From: Mesorhizobium opportunistum WSM2075
GTDB taxonomy: Bacteria > Pseudomonadota > Alphaproteobacteria > Rhizobiales > Rhizobiaceae
Length of the DNA stretch: 64,000 bases
Reading direction: 5' to 3'
Assembly: GCF_000176035.2 (NCBI RefSeq)
Contig: NC_015675.1
Location: 6,204,001-6,268,000, forward strand
In this document: one piece after another, positions 33,056 through 40,216 of the stretch
Position numbering within the stretch: the stretch's first letter is position 1
Layout of the letters: each line of letters begins with the position of its first letter
Position numbers and translations under genes: made by a program
The notes under the pieces: generated by a model
Database searches by the model: none
What the model was told of the DNA's origin: nothing
The model's input: the letters and a program-made list of their open reading frames with translations, nothing else

Positions 33056-33726
33056 TGTTGAATGTCGTCGCCGATCTCAGAAACCAGCTTGAGCCGGCTC
33101 GCGATCAAGGTCGCCGCCCAACCTGCCTGTCTTTCGCGGCGAGCGCGACCCACCGAGCGGCGCATAAGCACCCGACCCAGTTGTCTCCTGAATGGCTTTA
33201 TTACCACGCAACGCGACGTGATGGGTTGCAGCCGGACCAAGGCTCGACGATTGAAGCGACGTGTACAGCGATCTTGAATGACGGCCAACCAGATGAGGAG
33301 TTCTGGCCTTATCAAGATCGCGAAGTTTGCCTCAATCCCTATCAACCGGCCGGGCAACGCCCAGTCGTCGTCCGCTGTGATACCGGTCAACGAAGCAGCG
33401 ATTCTGATCGCTGGCGCTCTGAGATCGACTCGGGGTCACCTGTCGTCATCACATTGTTCATTTCGTCCGCATTTTACCAGCCAGCACGGTTCATCGGACC
33501 GGAGGCGCTGATGGCGGAAGATCATATTCCAATCGATCCTACACTGGCGCACGCGGTCGTCCTAGCCGGATACGGCTACGTTAACGGCGCATCGCATTTT
33601 CTGGTCCGCAACTCCTGGGGACTGAGATGGGGATGGGCGGGCTACGCCTGGTTTTCCGAAACCTACCTCACCCGCCGCTTTGCTGGCGCCTTCGTCATCC
33701 AACATGGAGCATCCGACGATGTATAA
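33055..33726 (+). CDS. Papain-like (C1 family) cysteine peptidase
   Basis: 223 residues. Papain signatures are all present: DQGRRPTCLSFAASAT (oxyanion Gln18, catalytic Cys24), THAVVLAGYGYVNG-type segment LAHAVVLAGYGY (His166), and VRNSWGLRWGWAGYAWF (Asn187). No signal peptide or long prodomain, so it is a compact cytosolic peptidase. Its start overlaps the stop of the ImmA-inhibitor gene, and its end overlaps the start of the next gene. Target unknown; it could be an effector held by the adjacent inhibitor domain. Confidence 0.85.
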   Translation: MLNVVADLRNQLEPARDQGRRPTCLSFAASATHRAAHKHPTQLSPEWLYYHATRRDGLQPDQGSTIEATCTAILNDGQPDEEFWPYQDREVCLNPYQPAGQRPVVVRCDTGQRSSDSDRWRSEIDSGSPVVITLFISSAFYQPARFIGPEALMAEDHIPIDPTLAHAVVLAGYGYVNGASHFLVRNSWGLRWGWAGYAWFSETYLTRRFAGAFVIQHGASDDV

Positions 33727-34495
33727 TCCTATGACGCCCGCACCCACCCCCGTCTCCGCATGGGTTAGGGCAGCCCGCCGGCTCAAGGCCGACGGTGATC
33801 AACACGGGCTTATGCTCCATATCGAAAATCCGACCGGATTTTCGCCAGGAGAGGACGAGATTGTGTGTCAGGTCGACGCGTTTCTGCGCGATCATGACAG
33901 ATGCTGCGTCAGCACGGTCGCCAATACGATCTTCCCTGCCGCCCTTGATAGAGGCGACGGCATCGACGCGCTGACGAAGCGTTACATGCAGGTCTACGAG
34001 CGCCGCATGCATCGTCAGGGCGAGTGGGGTCGCTATTTTCAGCGTATGGTCGCCTGGCCGAACGGCGGCGGAAGGGGTGCGGGAACCGTCAATCAGCTTT
34101 CCGCGAATATCGAGACGCTGCGGGCGATGAGAAGCGGAGAAGCAAAGTTCTTCGGCAACGTGACAGAGATCGCCCTCTTCGATCCGGCTCGCGATCTGCG
34201 AAAGAAAATGAACCGGCAATGCTTGAGCTTCATCGAGCTAAAGCCCGAGCGCCAGGGAAATATCTGGCGGCTCAGCATGATGGCCGTCTATCGCAACCAC
34301 TATTACGTCCAGCGTACGCTTGGTAATCTCATTGGCCTCGGCCGCCTGCTGCAGTTCATCGCCAACGAAACGGGTTTTGAGATTGGGACGCTGACAATCC
34401 AGTCCACGCATGCGTGTCTCGATCCAGACCTGCAACGCGGCGAGATTTTCGAGTTGATAACAGCTTGCGACGGTCCAACAGGCCTGGCGGCCTAG
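33719..34495 (+). CDS. Thymidylate-synthase-like protein
   Basis: 258 residues. The C-terminal half follows the thymidylate-synthase fold order: GRYFQRMVAW (about 104-113), DPARDLRKK in the phosphate-binding Arg region, catalytic-Cys-like NRQCLSFIEL (C168), then MAVYRNHYYVQRTLGNLIGLGRLLQFIANETGFEIGTLTIQSTHA, matching the R-S-x-D-x-x-L-G-x-P-x-N-I block and the final HIY region. Several signature residues differ, so it may act on another nucleotide (for example hydroxymethylation) or be inactive. The start overlaps the peptidase gene by 8 nt. The N-terminal about 100 residues are unrecognised. Confidence 0.6.
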   Translation: MYNPMTPAPTPVSAWVRAARRLKADGDQHGLMLHIENPTGFSPGEDEIVCQVDAFLRDHDRCCVSTVANTIFPAALDRGDGIDALTKRYMQVYERRMHRQGEWGRYFQRMVAWPNGGGRGAGTVNQLSANIETLRAMRSGEAKFFGNVTEIALFDPARDLRKKMNRQCLSFIELKPERQGNIWRLSMMAVYRNHYYVQRTLGNLIGLGRLLQFIANETGFEIGTLTIQSTHACLDPDLQRGEIFELITACDGPTGLAA

Positions 34496-34587
34496 TCGAG
34501 CCGTAGCAGTATGCAACATCGGGTTGGCGCTCGATAAATCTGCGCCCGTATACGAAATTTAGGGGCTGCAATCAAAGGAATGATTTT

Positions 34588-34857
34588 ATGAACGACGCAA
34601 AGCTCCCCGCCTTTGAGGATATCGGACAGATCGAGGTGGACTTTCTCGGCCAACGCATCGTTATCGGATGCATCGAGGGAGAACAAGAAAAGGCTCTTCG
34701 GCTTGCCAAACGCTTTGAAATTGACGCTGGCGAAGTGACTAAAGCGGTCTCCGCGGAAATCGAGCCGATCCAGGCGATGCTGATGGCCGGCATCTTGGCA
34801 TATGAGCAACTTGAGCAGGCGGAGGCGGGCTATAACAATGGCGCCGATCACAGCTAA
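34588..34857 (+). CDS. ZapA-like small protein
   Basis: 89 residues. IEVDFLGQRIVIGCIEGEQEKALRLAKRFEIDAGEVTKAVSAEIEPIQAMLMAGILAYEQLEQAEA follows the ZapA layout (short beta-hairpin then long helices), in which the real cell-division protein dimerizes through a coiled coil. Here it sits between nucleotide-metabolism genes, so a structural or oligomerization role in this system is more likely than cell division. The preceding 92-bp gap contains no gene. Confidence 0.5.
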   Translation: MNDAKLPAFEDIGQIEVDFLGQRIVIGCIEGEQEKALRLAKRFEIDAGEVTKAVSAEIEPIQAMLMAGILAYEQLEQAEAGYNNGADHS

Positions 34858-35374
34858 GAATCGAAAGGCGAGCCCGGAGAAGCCCCGCATTTCGATGCGG
34901 TCGCGACAGCGAGCACAGTATGAGCACGATCTGCACAATCACTTGGACATATTGTCGCTGTCGCGCGCGGATCGCCTGAAGCATTACGGCTTACATTTCG
35001 CGAAATACGCGGGACGGTTTGCCCGGGGTGATGCCGAAGTCAAAACCAGAAGCGAAACGCTCGTCGACGCGTTTCTCGTTGTGCTGAGCGCTGCAAATGC
35101 GCTGAACCAACGATTGCCGGATGTAGGAACCGGGGGATTGGTCGGTGGTGCGACCTCCGACCTCGCCTTTACCGACCACGCCGGACGTTTTGCCGATGCA
35201 TGCGAGAAGATCGATCATCTCGAGGAATTCCGTGCGATCGCCCTTGCTGCAAACGCCGCGCTTTCAGAGTGGATCGTTCACAGCGCAAAAGCGGCTGATT
35301 TTGATCTCGACGCTCTCGTGGACGATCGTCGACGACAGCTTGCGCGCAGGCAGGTTTACGCTCAGGAGACTTAA
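34838..35374 (+). CDS. Uncharacterised alpha-helical protein
   Basis: 178 residues from the ATG at 34838, overlapping the ZapA-like gene by 20 nt; its stop overlaps the next start (TAATG). Helical with a basic N-terminus and segments KHYGLHFAKYAGRFARG, TLVDAFLVVLSAANALNQRL and EFRAIALAANAALSEWIV. The layout recalls all-alpha NTP-pyrophosphatase folds, and the next nucleotide genes would fit, but the acidic metal motif is not evident. I do not recognise the family. Confidence 0.55.
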   Translation: MAPITAKNRKASPEKPRISMRSRQRAQYEHDLHNHLDILSLSRADRLKHYGLHFAKYAGRFARGDAEVKTRSETLVDAFLVVLSAANALNQRLPDVGTGGLVGGATSDLAFTDHAGRFADACEKIDHLEEFRAIALAANAALSEWIVHSAKAADFDLDALVDDRRRQLARRQVYAQET

Positions 35375-36039
35375 TGTTTCTATCGGGTAAGCTCATCGCT
35401 GAACATGGCGGCGGCTGGATCGCACCATTCGCCCCGCAGCGGGTCGATTGCGCAGCCTATACACTGCGGATCGGTGACGAAGCTTTCATCAGCCCGGAAG
35501 GTCGAGACACCCGCAAGCCGGGCCTGGTTCAACGCTTAGGGCACAAGGCGGCTATCGTAATACCGCCCGGGCAGTTCGCCTATTTGACCACGCGAGAGTT
35601 CGTAACGCTCCCGAATGACCTTCTCGGCTTCATCAACATGAAGAGTACGCTAAAAAACAGCGGTCTTGTGAATGTAAGCGGATTTCACGTCGATCCGGGC
35701 TACAAAGGAAAGCTTCTGTTCGCTGTCTTCAACGCAGGACCGCAGACAGTGACGGTGCGGTGCAATCAGGACGCATTCCTGATCTGGTTTGCGCGTCTCG
35801 AAGGCGCGACGGAACAATACGCCCGGCAAAAACCGGGATTTCGGGAGATCGACACGACTTTGATGGGATTACTCCCCGCCGAGACCGCATCGCTGAACTC
35901 CATCAACAAAAGGATGGATCAAATCGAGCGACGCATTTCCTACGCATTCGGTATAATGACACTTGCTGGCGGTGTTGCGGTTGCTGCGGTTGCCGGCGTC
36001 ATTGCGAGCATGGCTTTTAAAGCCTTAGGAGGACCGTGA
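35374..36039 (+). CDS. dCTP deaminase/dUTPase-like protein with C-terminal membrane anchor
   Basis: 221 residues. The N-terminal 160 follow the Dcd/Dut trimeric fold: IVIPPGQFAYLTTREFVTLPNDLLGFINMKSTLKNSGLVNVSGFHVDPGYKGKLLFAVFNAG, with the conserved D-P-G-(Y/F)-x-G motif and final N. At the position where dCTP deaminases carry the catalytic Glu (…LELFN), this protein has Ala (FAVFN, about A117), so deaminase activity is doubtful. Residues about 168-190 are likely a short coiled coil, followed by one membrane helix (FGIMTLAGGVAVAAVAGVIASMAF). Anchoring this fold to the membrane is unusual. Confidence 0.75.
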   Translation: MFLSGKLIAEHGGGWIAPFAPQRVDCAAYTLRIGDEAFISPEGRDTRKPGLVQRLGHKAAIVIPPGQFAYLTTREFVTLPNDLLGFINMKSTLKNSGLVNVSGFHVDPGYKGKLLFAVFNAGPQTVTVRCNQDAFLIWFARLEGATEQYARQKPGFREIDTTLMGLLPAETASLNSINKRMDQIERRISYAFGIMTLAGGVAVAAVAGVIASMAFKALGGP

Positions 36040-36456
36040 ATGGCAGACGCTTTCATTCTTAATGAACATTTCAACGGTGGCGACCGTGCTACAATCGAGA
36101 CGATCCTGCAAGGGGCAGGTTTCAATCCACGATACGATGTTCCGAGTGACATGTCCTCAGTCGACCCGGACACTGACATCGGCGTCGTCGGGCTCCCAGC
36201 AGTCCCAGGAGATCTCGGCACCATAGATGCGCGAACGATGGCGTTTGCCGGTGCTGGCATTCGGGTCGTGGCGATTTGGCTGCACACGGACCAGGAGGGC
36301 ACAGGCGGTGTTCCCGCTTCGATCGGGAAATACGCTACCACAGTTGACCGCGATTCTGAAGTCTTGATGCCGACTCTAAAGGGCGAGACCGATGTCTGGG
36401 AACAACCAGGCGGGGAGAAAAGACCAAAGCCTCACACCAAACGCAACAAGTGTTGA
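36040..36456 (+). CDS. Small Rossmann-type protein, possibly TIR/SLOG-like
   Basis: 138 residues starting directly after the previous stop, with an excellent AGGAGG site. Alternating strand-helix pattern: ADAFILNEHFNGGDRATIETILQGAGF, DTDIGVVGLPA, RTMAFAGAGIRVVAIWLH, GVPASIGKYATTV; ends in a basic Cys-tail HTKRNKC. The GIRVVAIWL...P strand is reminiscent of TIR or nucleotide-sensing Rossmannoid domains found in conflict systems. No clear catalytic residue can be named; assignment is tentative. Confidence 0.4.
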   Translation: MADAFILNEHFNGGDRATIETILQGAGFNPRYDVPSDMSSVDPDTDIGVVGLPAVPGDLGTIDARTMAFAGAGIRVVAIWLHTDQEGTGGVPASIGKYATTVDRDSEVLMPTLKGETDVWEQPGGEKRPKPHTKRNKC

Positions 36457-36459
36457 GCC

Positions 36460-37050
36460 GTGAGCCGAATCTACTCCTACGTCGTCGAACATGACCTTGG
36501 CTTTGCACCGAACCCGTTCTGGGGTGTATGTACGCTAGCAAACTGCAAACCGATAATCCGAAAATTCGCTAGCGCAGGCGACCTCATAATCGGAACAGGT
36601 TCGGCTGACCTGCGGGCTACCGGCTACCTCGTCTACTGGATGCGAATATCGGAAATCACCTCCTTCGATGGCTATTGGTCAGACCCGCGCTTCGCGCGCA
36701 AAAAGCCAAACATGAACGGCAGCATGATGCATCGCTACGGCGACAACATCTACCACACGGCGCACGACGGCACATTCCAGCAGATCGACTCTTTCCATAG
36801 TGAAGACGATGGTACTCTGAGTGTCAGAAATCGGAAACGCGATACCGGTAACACGGAAAAAGTCATGCTTGCGACCGACTTCGCATACTTCGGAAAATCG
36901 GCTCCGGTTATCCCTGGACACCTGCGTTTTCTGATCAAAAAAGGGCCAAGCCACAAATGCCGTTTTCCCGACGGGCAGCGGGCCGCTATTGAGGGTTGGC
37001 TGAAGACGTTGCCCGAACGCGGGTATGTCGGTGAACCTGGACATTGGTGA
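36460..37050 (+). CDS. Nmad2 (nucleotide-modification-associated) domain protein
   Basis: 196 residues starting with GTG at 36460. The opening SRIYSYVVEHDLGFAPNPFWGVCTLANCKPIIRKFASAGDLIIGTGS is the Nmad2 signature, continuing with LVYWMRISEITSFDGYWSDPRFARKKP and HDGTFQQIDSFHS. Nmad domains were defined by comparative genomics in islands predicted to modify DNA bases; biochemistry is mostly unknown. Its presence in this operon links the neighbours to nucleotide or base chemistry. Confidence 0.8.
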   Translation: MSRIYSYVVEHDLGFAPNPFWGVCTLANCKPIIRKFASAGDLIIGTGSADLRATGYLVYWMRISEITSFDGYWSDPRFARKKPNMNGSMMHRYGDNIYHTAHDGTFQQIDSFHSEDDGTLSVRNRKRDTGNTEKVMLATDFAYFGKSAPVIPGHLRFLIKKGPSHKCRFPDGQRAAIEGWLKTLPERGYVGEPGHW

Positions 37051-37076
37051 CGCTGAAGCGTTTGGCGCCTTCAGCG
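37051..37076 (+). other. Hairpin between Nmad2 and MazG genes
   Basis: CGCTGAAG and CTTCAGCG form an 8-bp perfect stem around a 10-nt loop, immediately after the Nmad2 stop. No T-run follows, so it is more likely a transcript-processing or attenuating element than a terminator. The whole gap to 37213 is 163 bp and could also hold an internal promoter. Confidence 0.45.
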
Positions 37077-37213
37077 CAGCTGCAGTTCTCTGATCAACCG
37101 AGCGTTTTGCCCCGAATTACCTGTTGCCGACGAGCAACAGCGGGAGGAAGTTCAGCCGCTGCGATTCCTTATATCGTGATCATCTGGCAATCTGCCCTGG
37201 TGGGGGATTCGCG

Positions 37214-38362
37214 ATGGATGGATCGACTCTATCACTAAACGAATATCAAGATTTAGCGCTCAAGACGGATCGAACAGGCCTGAAATCCAGAAATTTGAGC
37301 CTGCCAATCCTTGGATTGTTTGGTGAAACCGGCAGTTTACTTAGCGAGGTGAAAAAGAAGCAGCGGGACTCCAAAGCCTACGACTCGTACGAAAGCGGTG
37401 TGATCGAGGAATTCGGCGATGCGCTTTGGTACCTGGCGGTCATTGCAGCCCATGCAAATATCCGGCTAGCTGATATTGCAGAGGAATTCGAGTTCGGTCC
37501 TAACGAGGCGCTTCGCTTCGTGAATCTGCAACCGCAACAAACGCTTAACCTCGCAGCTCCCACGACGGAATTCGCACGAACGCTTCTGAAACTGGCCAAT
37601 TCGGTAGGCAATCTTACCAATAGCGACGGTGAAGCTCTGTCAGACTGCGACCCAATCGCTTTTGCACAAAAGCTAAAAATGATTTTCCGCAATTTGGTGC
37701 ACGCGGCCAACGAGGCAGGCGTGACCTTGGGGGACGCGGCGGTTCACAATCTGCGGAAGGCGCAGGATCGCTGGCCAACGGACCGCATTCCCCCTCCGCT
37801 GTTTGATCTGGAATTCCCCTCTGAGGAGCAGCTGCCTCGAAAACTCGCGATTGAGATTTTCGAGCGCAATTCTGGCCCCAAACAATACGTTTATCAGCGC
37901 TGCAACGGCGTCAATATCGGGGACCGCCTCACCGACAATAGTGTCGTGGAAGACTTCTATCGCTTTCACGACGCTTTTCACTATGCCTATGCAGCCATCC
38001 TTGGTTGGTCGCCGGTAACGCGGGCCCTATTGAAGCTCAAACGGAAGAGCAAGACCAAAGTCGATGACGGCGAGGACGGTGCCCGCGCGATTATTCTCGA
38101 AGAAGGTGTTGCGGCCTACGTTTTCGCGAGAGCCAAAGAACATCAGTTCTTCGAGGGACGCGATGAGGTTGATTTCAACCTGCTGAAGACGGTCAGGAGT
38201 TTCGTCCAGGGTTTTGAAGCGGAGCAGTGCCCGCTGTGGCTTTGGGAAGAAGCGATCCTGAAAGGAAACGCCGCCTATCGCTTTTTGCGACAGCATCGAC
38301 GTGGGCGCCTCATCCTTGATCTGGACAAACGTGATATGATGGTGGAAGAGCTTGCGCCATGA
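37214..38362 (+). CDS. MazG-like NTP pyrophosphohydrolase, two-domain
   Basis: 382 residues from the ATG at 37214 (GGGGG upstream). N-terminal MazG fold with the metal-binding acids: LFGETGSLLSEVKKK (E38, E45) and VIEEFGDALWYLA (E65, E66, D69). The C-terminal domain has VVEDFYRFHDAFHYAYAAILGWSPVTRALLKLKRKSK...DGARAIILEEGVAAYVFARA, a partner domain seen with MazG in conflict-type proteins. It probably hydrolyses nucleotide triphosphates, perhaps non-canonical or signalling ones. Its end overlaps the next gene's start by 4 nt (ATGA). Confidence 0.8.
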   Translation: MDGSTLSLNEYQDLALKTDRTGLKSRNLSLPILGLFGETGSLLSEVKKKQRDSKAYDSYESGVIEEFGDALWYLAVIAAHANIRLADIAEEFEFGPNEALRFVNLQPQQTLNLAAPTTEFARTLLKLANSVGNLTNSDGEALSDCDPIAFAQKLKMIFRNLVHAANEAGVTLGDAAVHNLRKAQDRWPTDRIPPPLFDLEFPSEEQLPRKLAIEIFERNSGPKQYVYQRCNGVNIGDRLTDNSVVEDFYRFHDAFHYAYAAILGWSPVTRALLKLKRKSKTKVDDGEDGARAIILEEGVAAYVFARAKEHQFFEGRDEVDFNLLKTVRSFVQGFEAEQCPLWLWEEAILKGNAAYRFLRQHRRGRLILDLDKRDMMVEELAP

Positions 38363-39027
38363 AACCAGCTGACTTTGTCGAAGAACTCGCGTCCTACCAG
38401 TTTGCCAACGCGTTCAATCCCTACGCCGATGCGTGCCCAGAATTTGACGCCGAAGATGCGCCAGGAGTCCGTCGGCGGAACCTGGAAGCCGTCTTAAGTG
38501 CAGCAATCGAGAGAGGAGTTGATTCCTTCTGGATTGCTCGAGATCTTGGCTATCGGGGCGGTCGCCGAACGGGCCTGGCATTAACTGACGAGGCGCATCT
38601 TGATTGGCACTCAGAACTTCTCGGTACTGAACCACTCATGAGAGCGACTAAAGGCCCCCCCGTGGCCGAGCGCACCGCCACCGTTGTATGGCAGATGCTG
38701 CGCTCAATCGAACAACCGATCTTTCTCTGGAACGTCTTTCCGTTTCATCCGCATGGCCCCAATGAGCCGATGACAAATCGGTGTCATACCCGTAGCGAGC
38801 GATTGGCATGCAAACCCTTTTTGGAAGCGCTGATCGACACCTTGCAGCCGAAACATCTTGTTGCCATTGGACGCGATGCCCAAGCAGCTTTGGTGGACCT
38901 CGGCCTTGAGGCAACTGCGGTTCGTCACCCTAGCTATGGAGGGCAGAGCGAGTTTATAGGCCGCCTTGAGGAATTCTACTGCGTCCGCTCTAAGCCCGCC
39001 CGGGAAACCCAGCTACATCTGCTCTAA
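38359..39027 (+). CDS. Uracil-DNA glycosylase superfamily protein
   Basis: 222 residues. Motifs of the UDG fold: FWIARDLGYRGGRRTGLALTDEAHL (motif 1 region about 57-82), FLWNVFPFHPHGP (about 122-134) and AVRHPSYGGQ (about 187-196). Typical members remove uracil or modified bases from DNA. In this operon it would close a pathway that makes (thymidylate-synthase-like), filters (MazG, Dcd-like) and excises unusual bases. Last gene of the operon; no terminator is evident downstream. Confidence 0.8.
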   Translation: MKPADFVEELASYQFANAFNPYADACPEFDAEDAPGVRRRNLEAVLSAAIERGVDSFWIARDLGYRGGRRTGLALTDEAHLDWHSELLGTEPLMRATKGPPVAERTATVVWQMLRSIEQPIFLWNVFPFHPHGPNEPMTNRCHTRSERLACKPFLEALIDTLQPKHLVAIGRDAQAALVDLGLEATAVRHPSYGGQSEFIGRLEEFYCVRSKPARETQLHLL

Positions 39028-39446
39028 CCGTTTCGTTCTCTCTACCGGCGTGCCGGGGCCGAAACAAAGTGCGTCGCCATGTGGGTGTAGAACACGCCTG
39101 GCGCAGGGCTGGACTTTCAGAGTAGAGTTCACCTCGGAAGAACATTCGGAGCGTTGACCGCGGCAGTATTGACCTGATGACGTTGGTCTGCCTCGTCGAT
39201 GCTGGGGAGGCGAATTCTCGACGCGTGGCTCGCGTGAGGCTGTCTAATTGAGGCCTCAGTTCCGCGTTTTTCCCCGAGCCGGCCGAAGGGAAACAGAGGA
39301 CGTCTGCAGTCTGCATCGTTCCGGGAGTTCGCATCGAAGGCGGGGACAATCGTTTCGTTGCCACTTCCTACTGCACGAAGCCGACCACGTGCCGGCGCAG
39401 GAAGCCAGACCTGCCCGCCGAAAGGCTGGTACATCTACCGCGGGTA
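39028..39446. other. Intergenic stretch after the conflict operon
   Basis: About 420 bp between the UDG-like stop and the stop of the next minus-strand gene. No convincing gene, terminator or att-like copy was seen; the boundary of the acquired module is therefore not defined on this side. Confidence 0.5.
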
Positions 39447-39653
39447 TTACCAGCGGATCACGACGACTTTTTCAGTCCCGTTGGCGAGTTCGACAGCCTC
39501 GGTGCCATCTTGCTTGCGGCTCTGGATTTTGGCGCTCTCAACGGCTTCAACATTGGCGGCATTGGCCGCAAAAGCCTCATCGATCTCGGCGACACAGACC
39601 AAAGTCTCAGGCGGTAGGTCCTTTATTTGGTCCAGCAACTCGCGAACATTCAT
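39447..39653 (-). CDS. Small conserved hypothetical protein
   Basis: 68 residues, MNVRELLDQIKDLPPETLVCVAEIDEAFAANAANVEAVESAKIQ...VELANGTEKVVVIRW, with AAGGAG 7 nt before the ATG. A helix plus strands with a C-terminal VVVIRW strand. Similar short proteins occur across rhizobia; function unknown. Confidence 0.65.
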   Translation of the reverse strand: MNVRELLDQIKDLPPETLVCVAEIDEAFAANAANVEAVESAKIQSRKQDGTEAVELANGTEKVVVIRW

Positions 39654-40216
39654 GGCGAATCTCCTTGGCACATGCGGGGAGCAGATACGTGCTTCGCAGA
39701 TGCGAAACCATGGTTCTTGAGAAAAGTTCCGTTCACCTGGGCACCGATCAAATTTGCGGCGCGAGAGCATCGGCGTCAGGGAAGTTTGCTCCTTAACGCG
39801 CCGCCATCCCGCTGGGCGCTTTGTGCTCGGACCGGGGGAGCCTTTCCCCTCACCCGGCCCGTTCGCGCGCAGTCACGTCCTTGCCTGAACCGACGGAGCG
39901 CTCCTAGGCCGCATCGAAGGATTCTCCGCCCCAAGCGCACGGGGTCCGCTTGTTTTGCAGTTGCAGCGGCACGGGATCTTGCGCAGTGGTTTTCCAGGAA
40001 TCAGCCTTGTGGAATCCGATTCAAACCCGGACCATTGAGGTCATTCAGCTCGCCGCCGGCCGATGATCCGCGCCGAAATACCGCTCATTCGTCTCACCAC
40101 AACCTCACCGAACAGGCGTTCGCTGACGCGGCGGTACTGATGATTTGGGCGGTGATGCCACCTTTGCCGAGCGGTCGTCGCAACAAGTCCACGAGCTCCA
40201 GAGCTGCTGGTTGCTT
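39654..40216. other. Intergenic stretch without a supported gene
   Basis: About 560 bp with only non-typical short frames; no promoter-like or repeat signal stood out except the likely promoter of the small minus-strand gene at its left end. Confidence 0.5.

Noticed and set aside
37051..37076. Rho-independent terminator splitting the conflict operon
   Set aside because: The stem is good but no T-run follows, so it is listed only as a hairpin.
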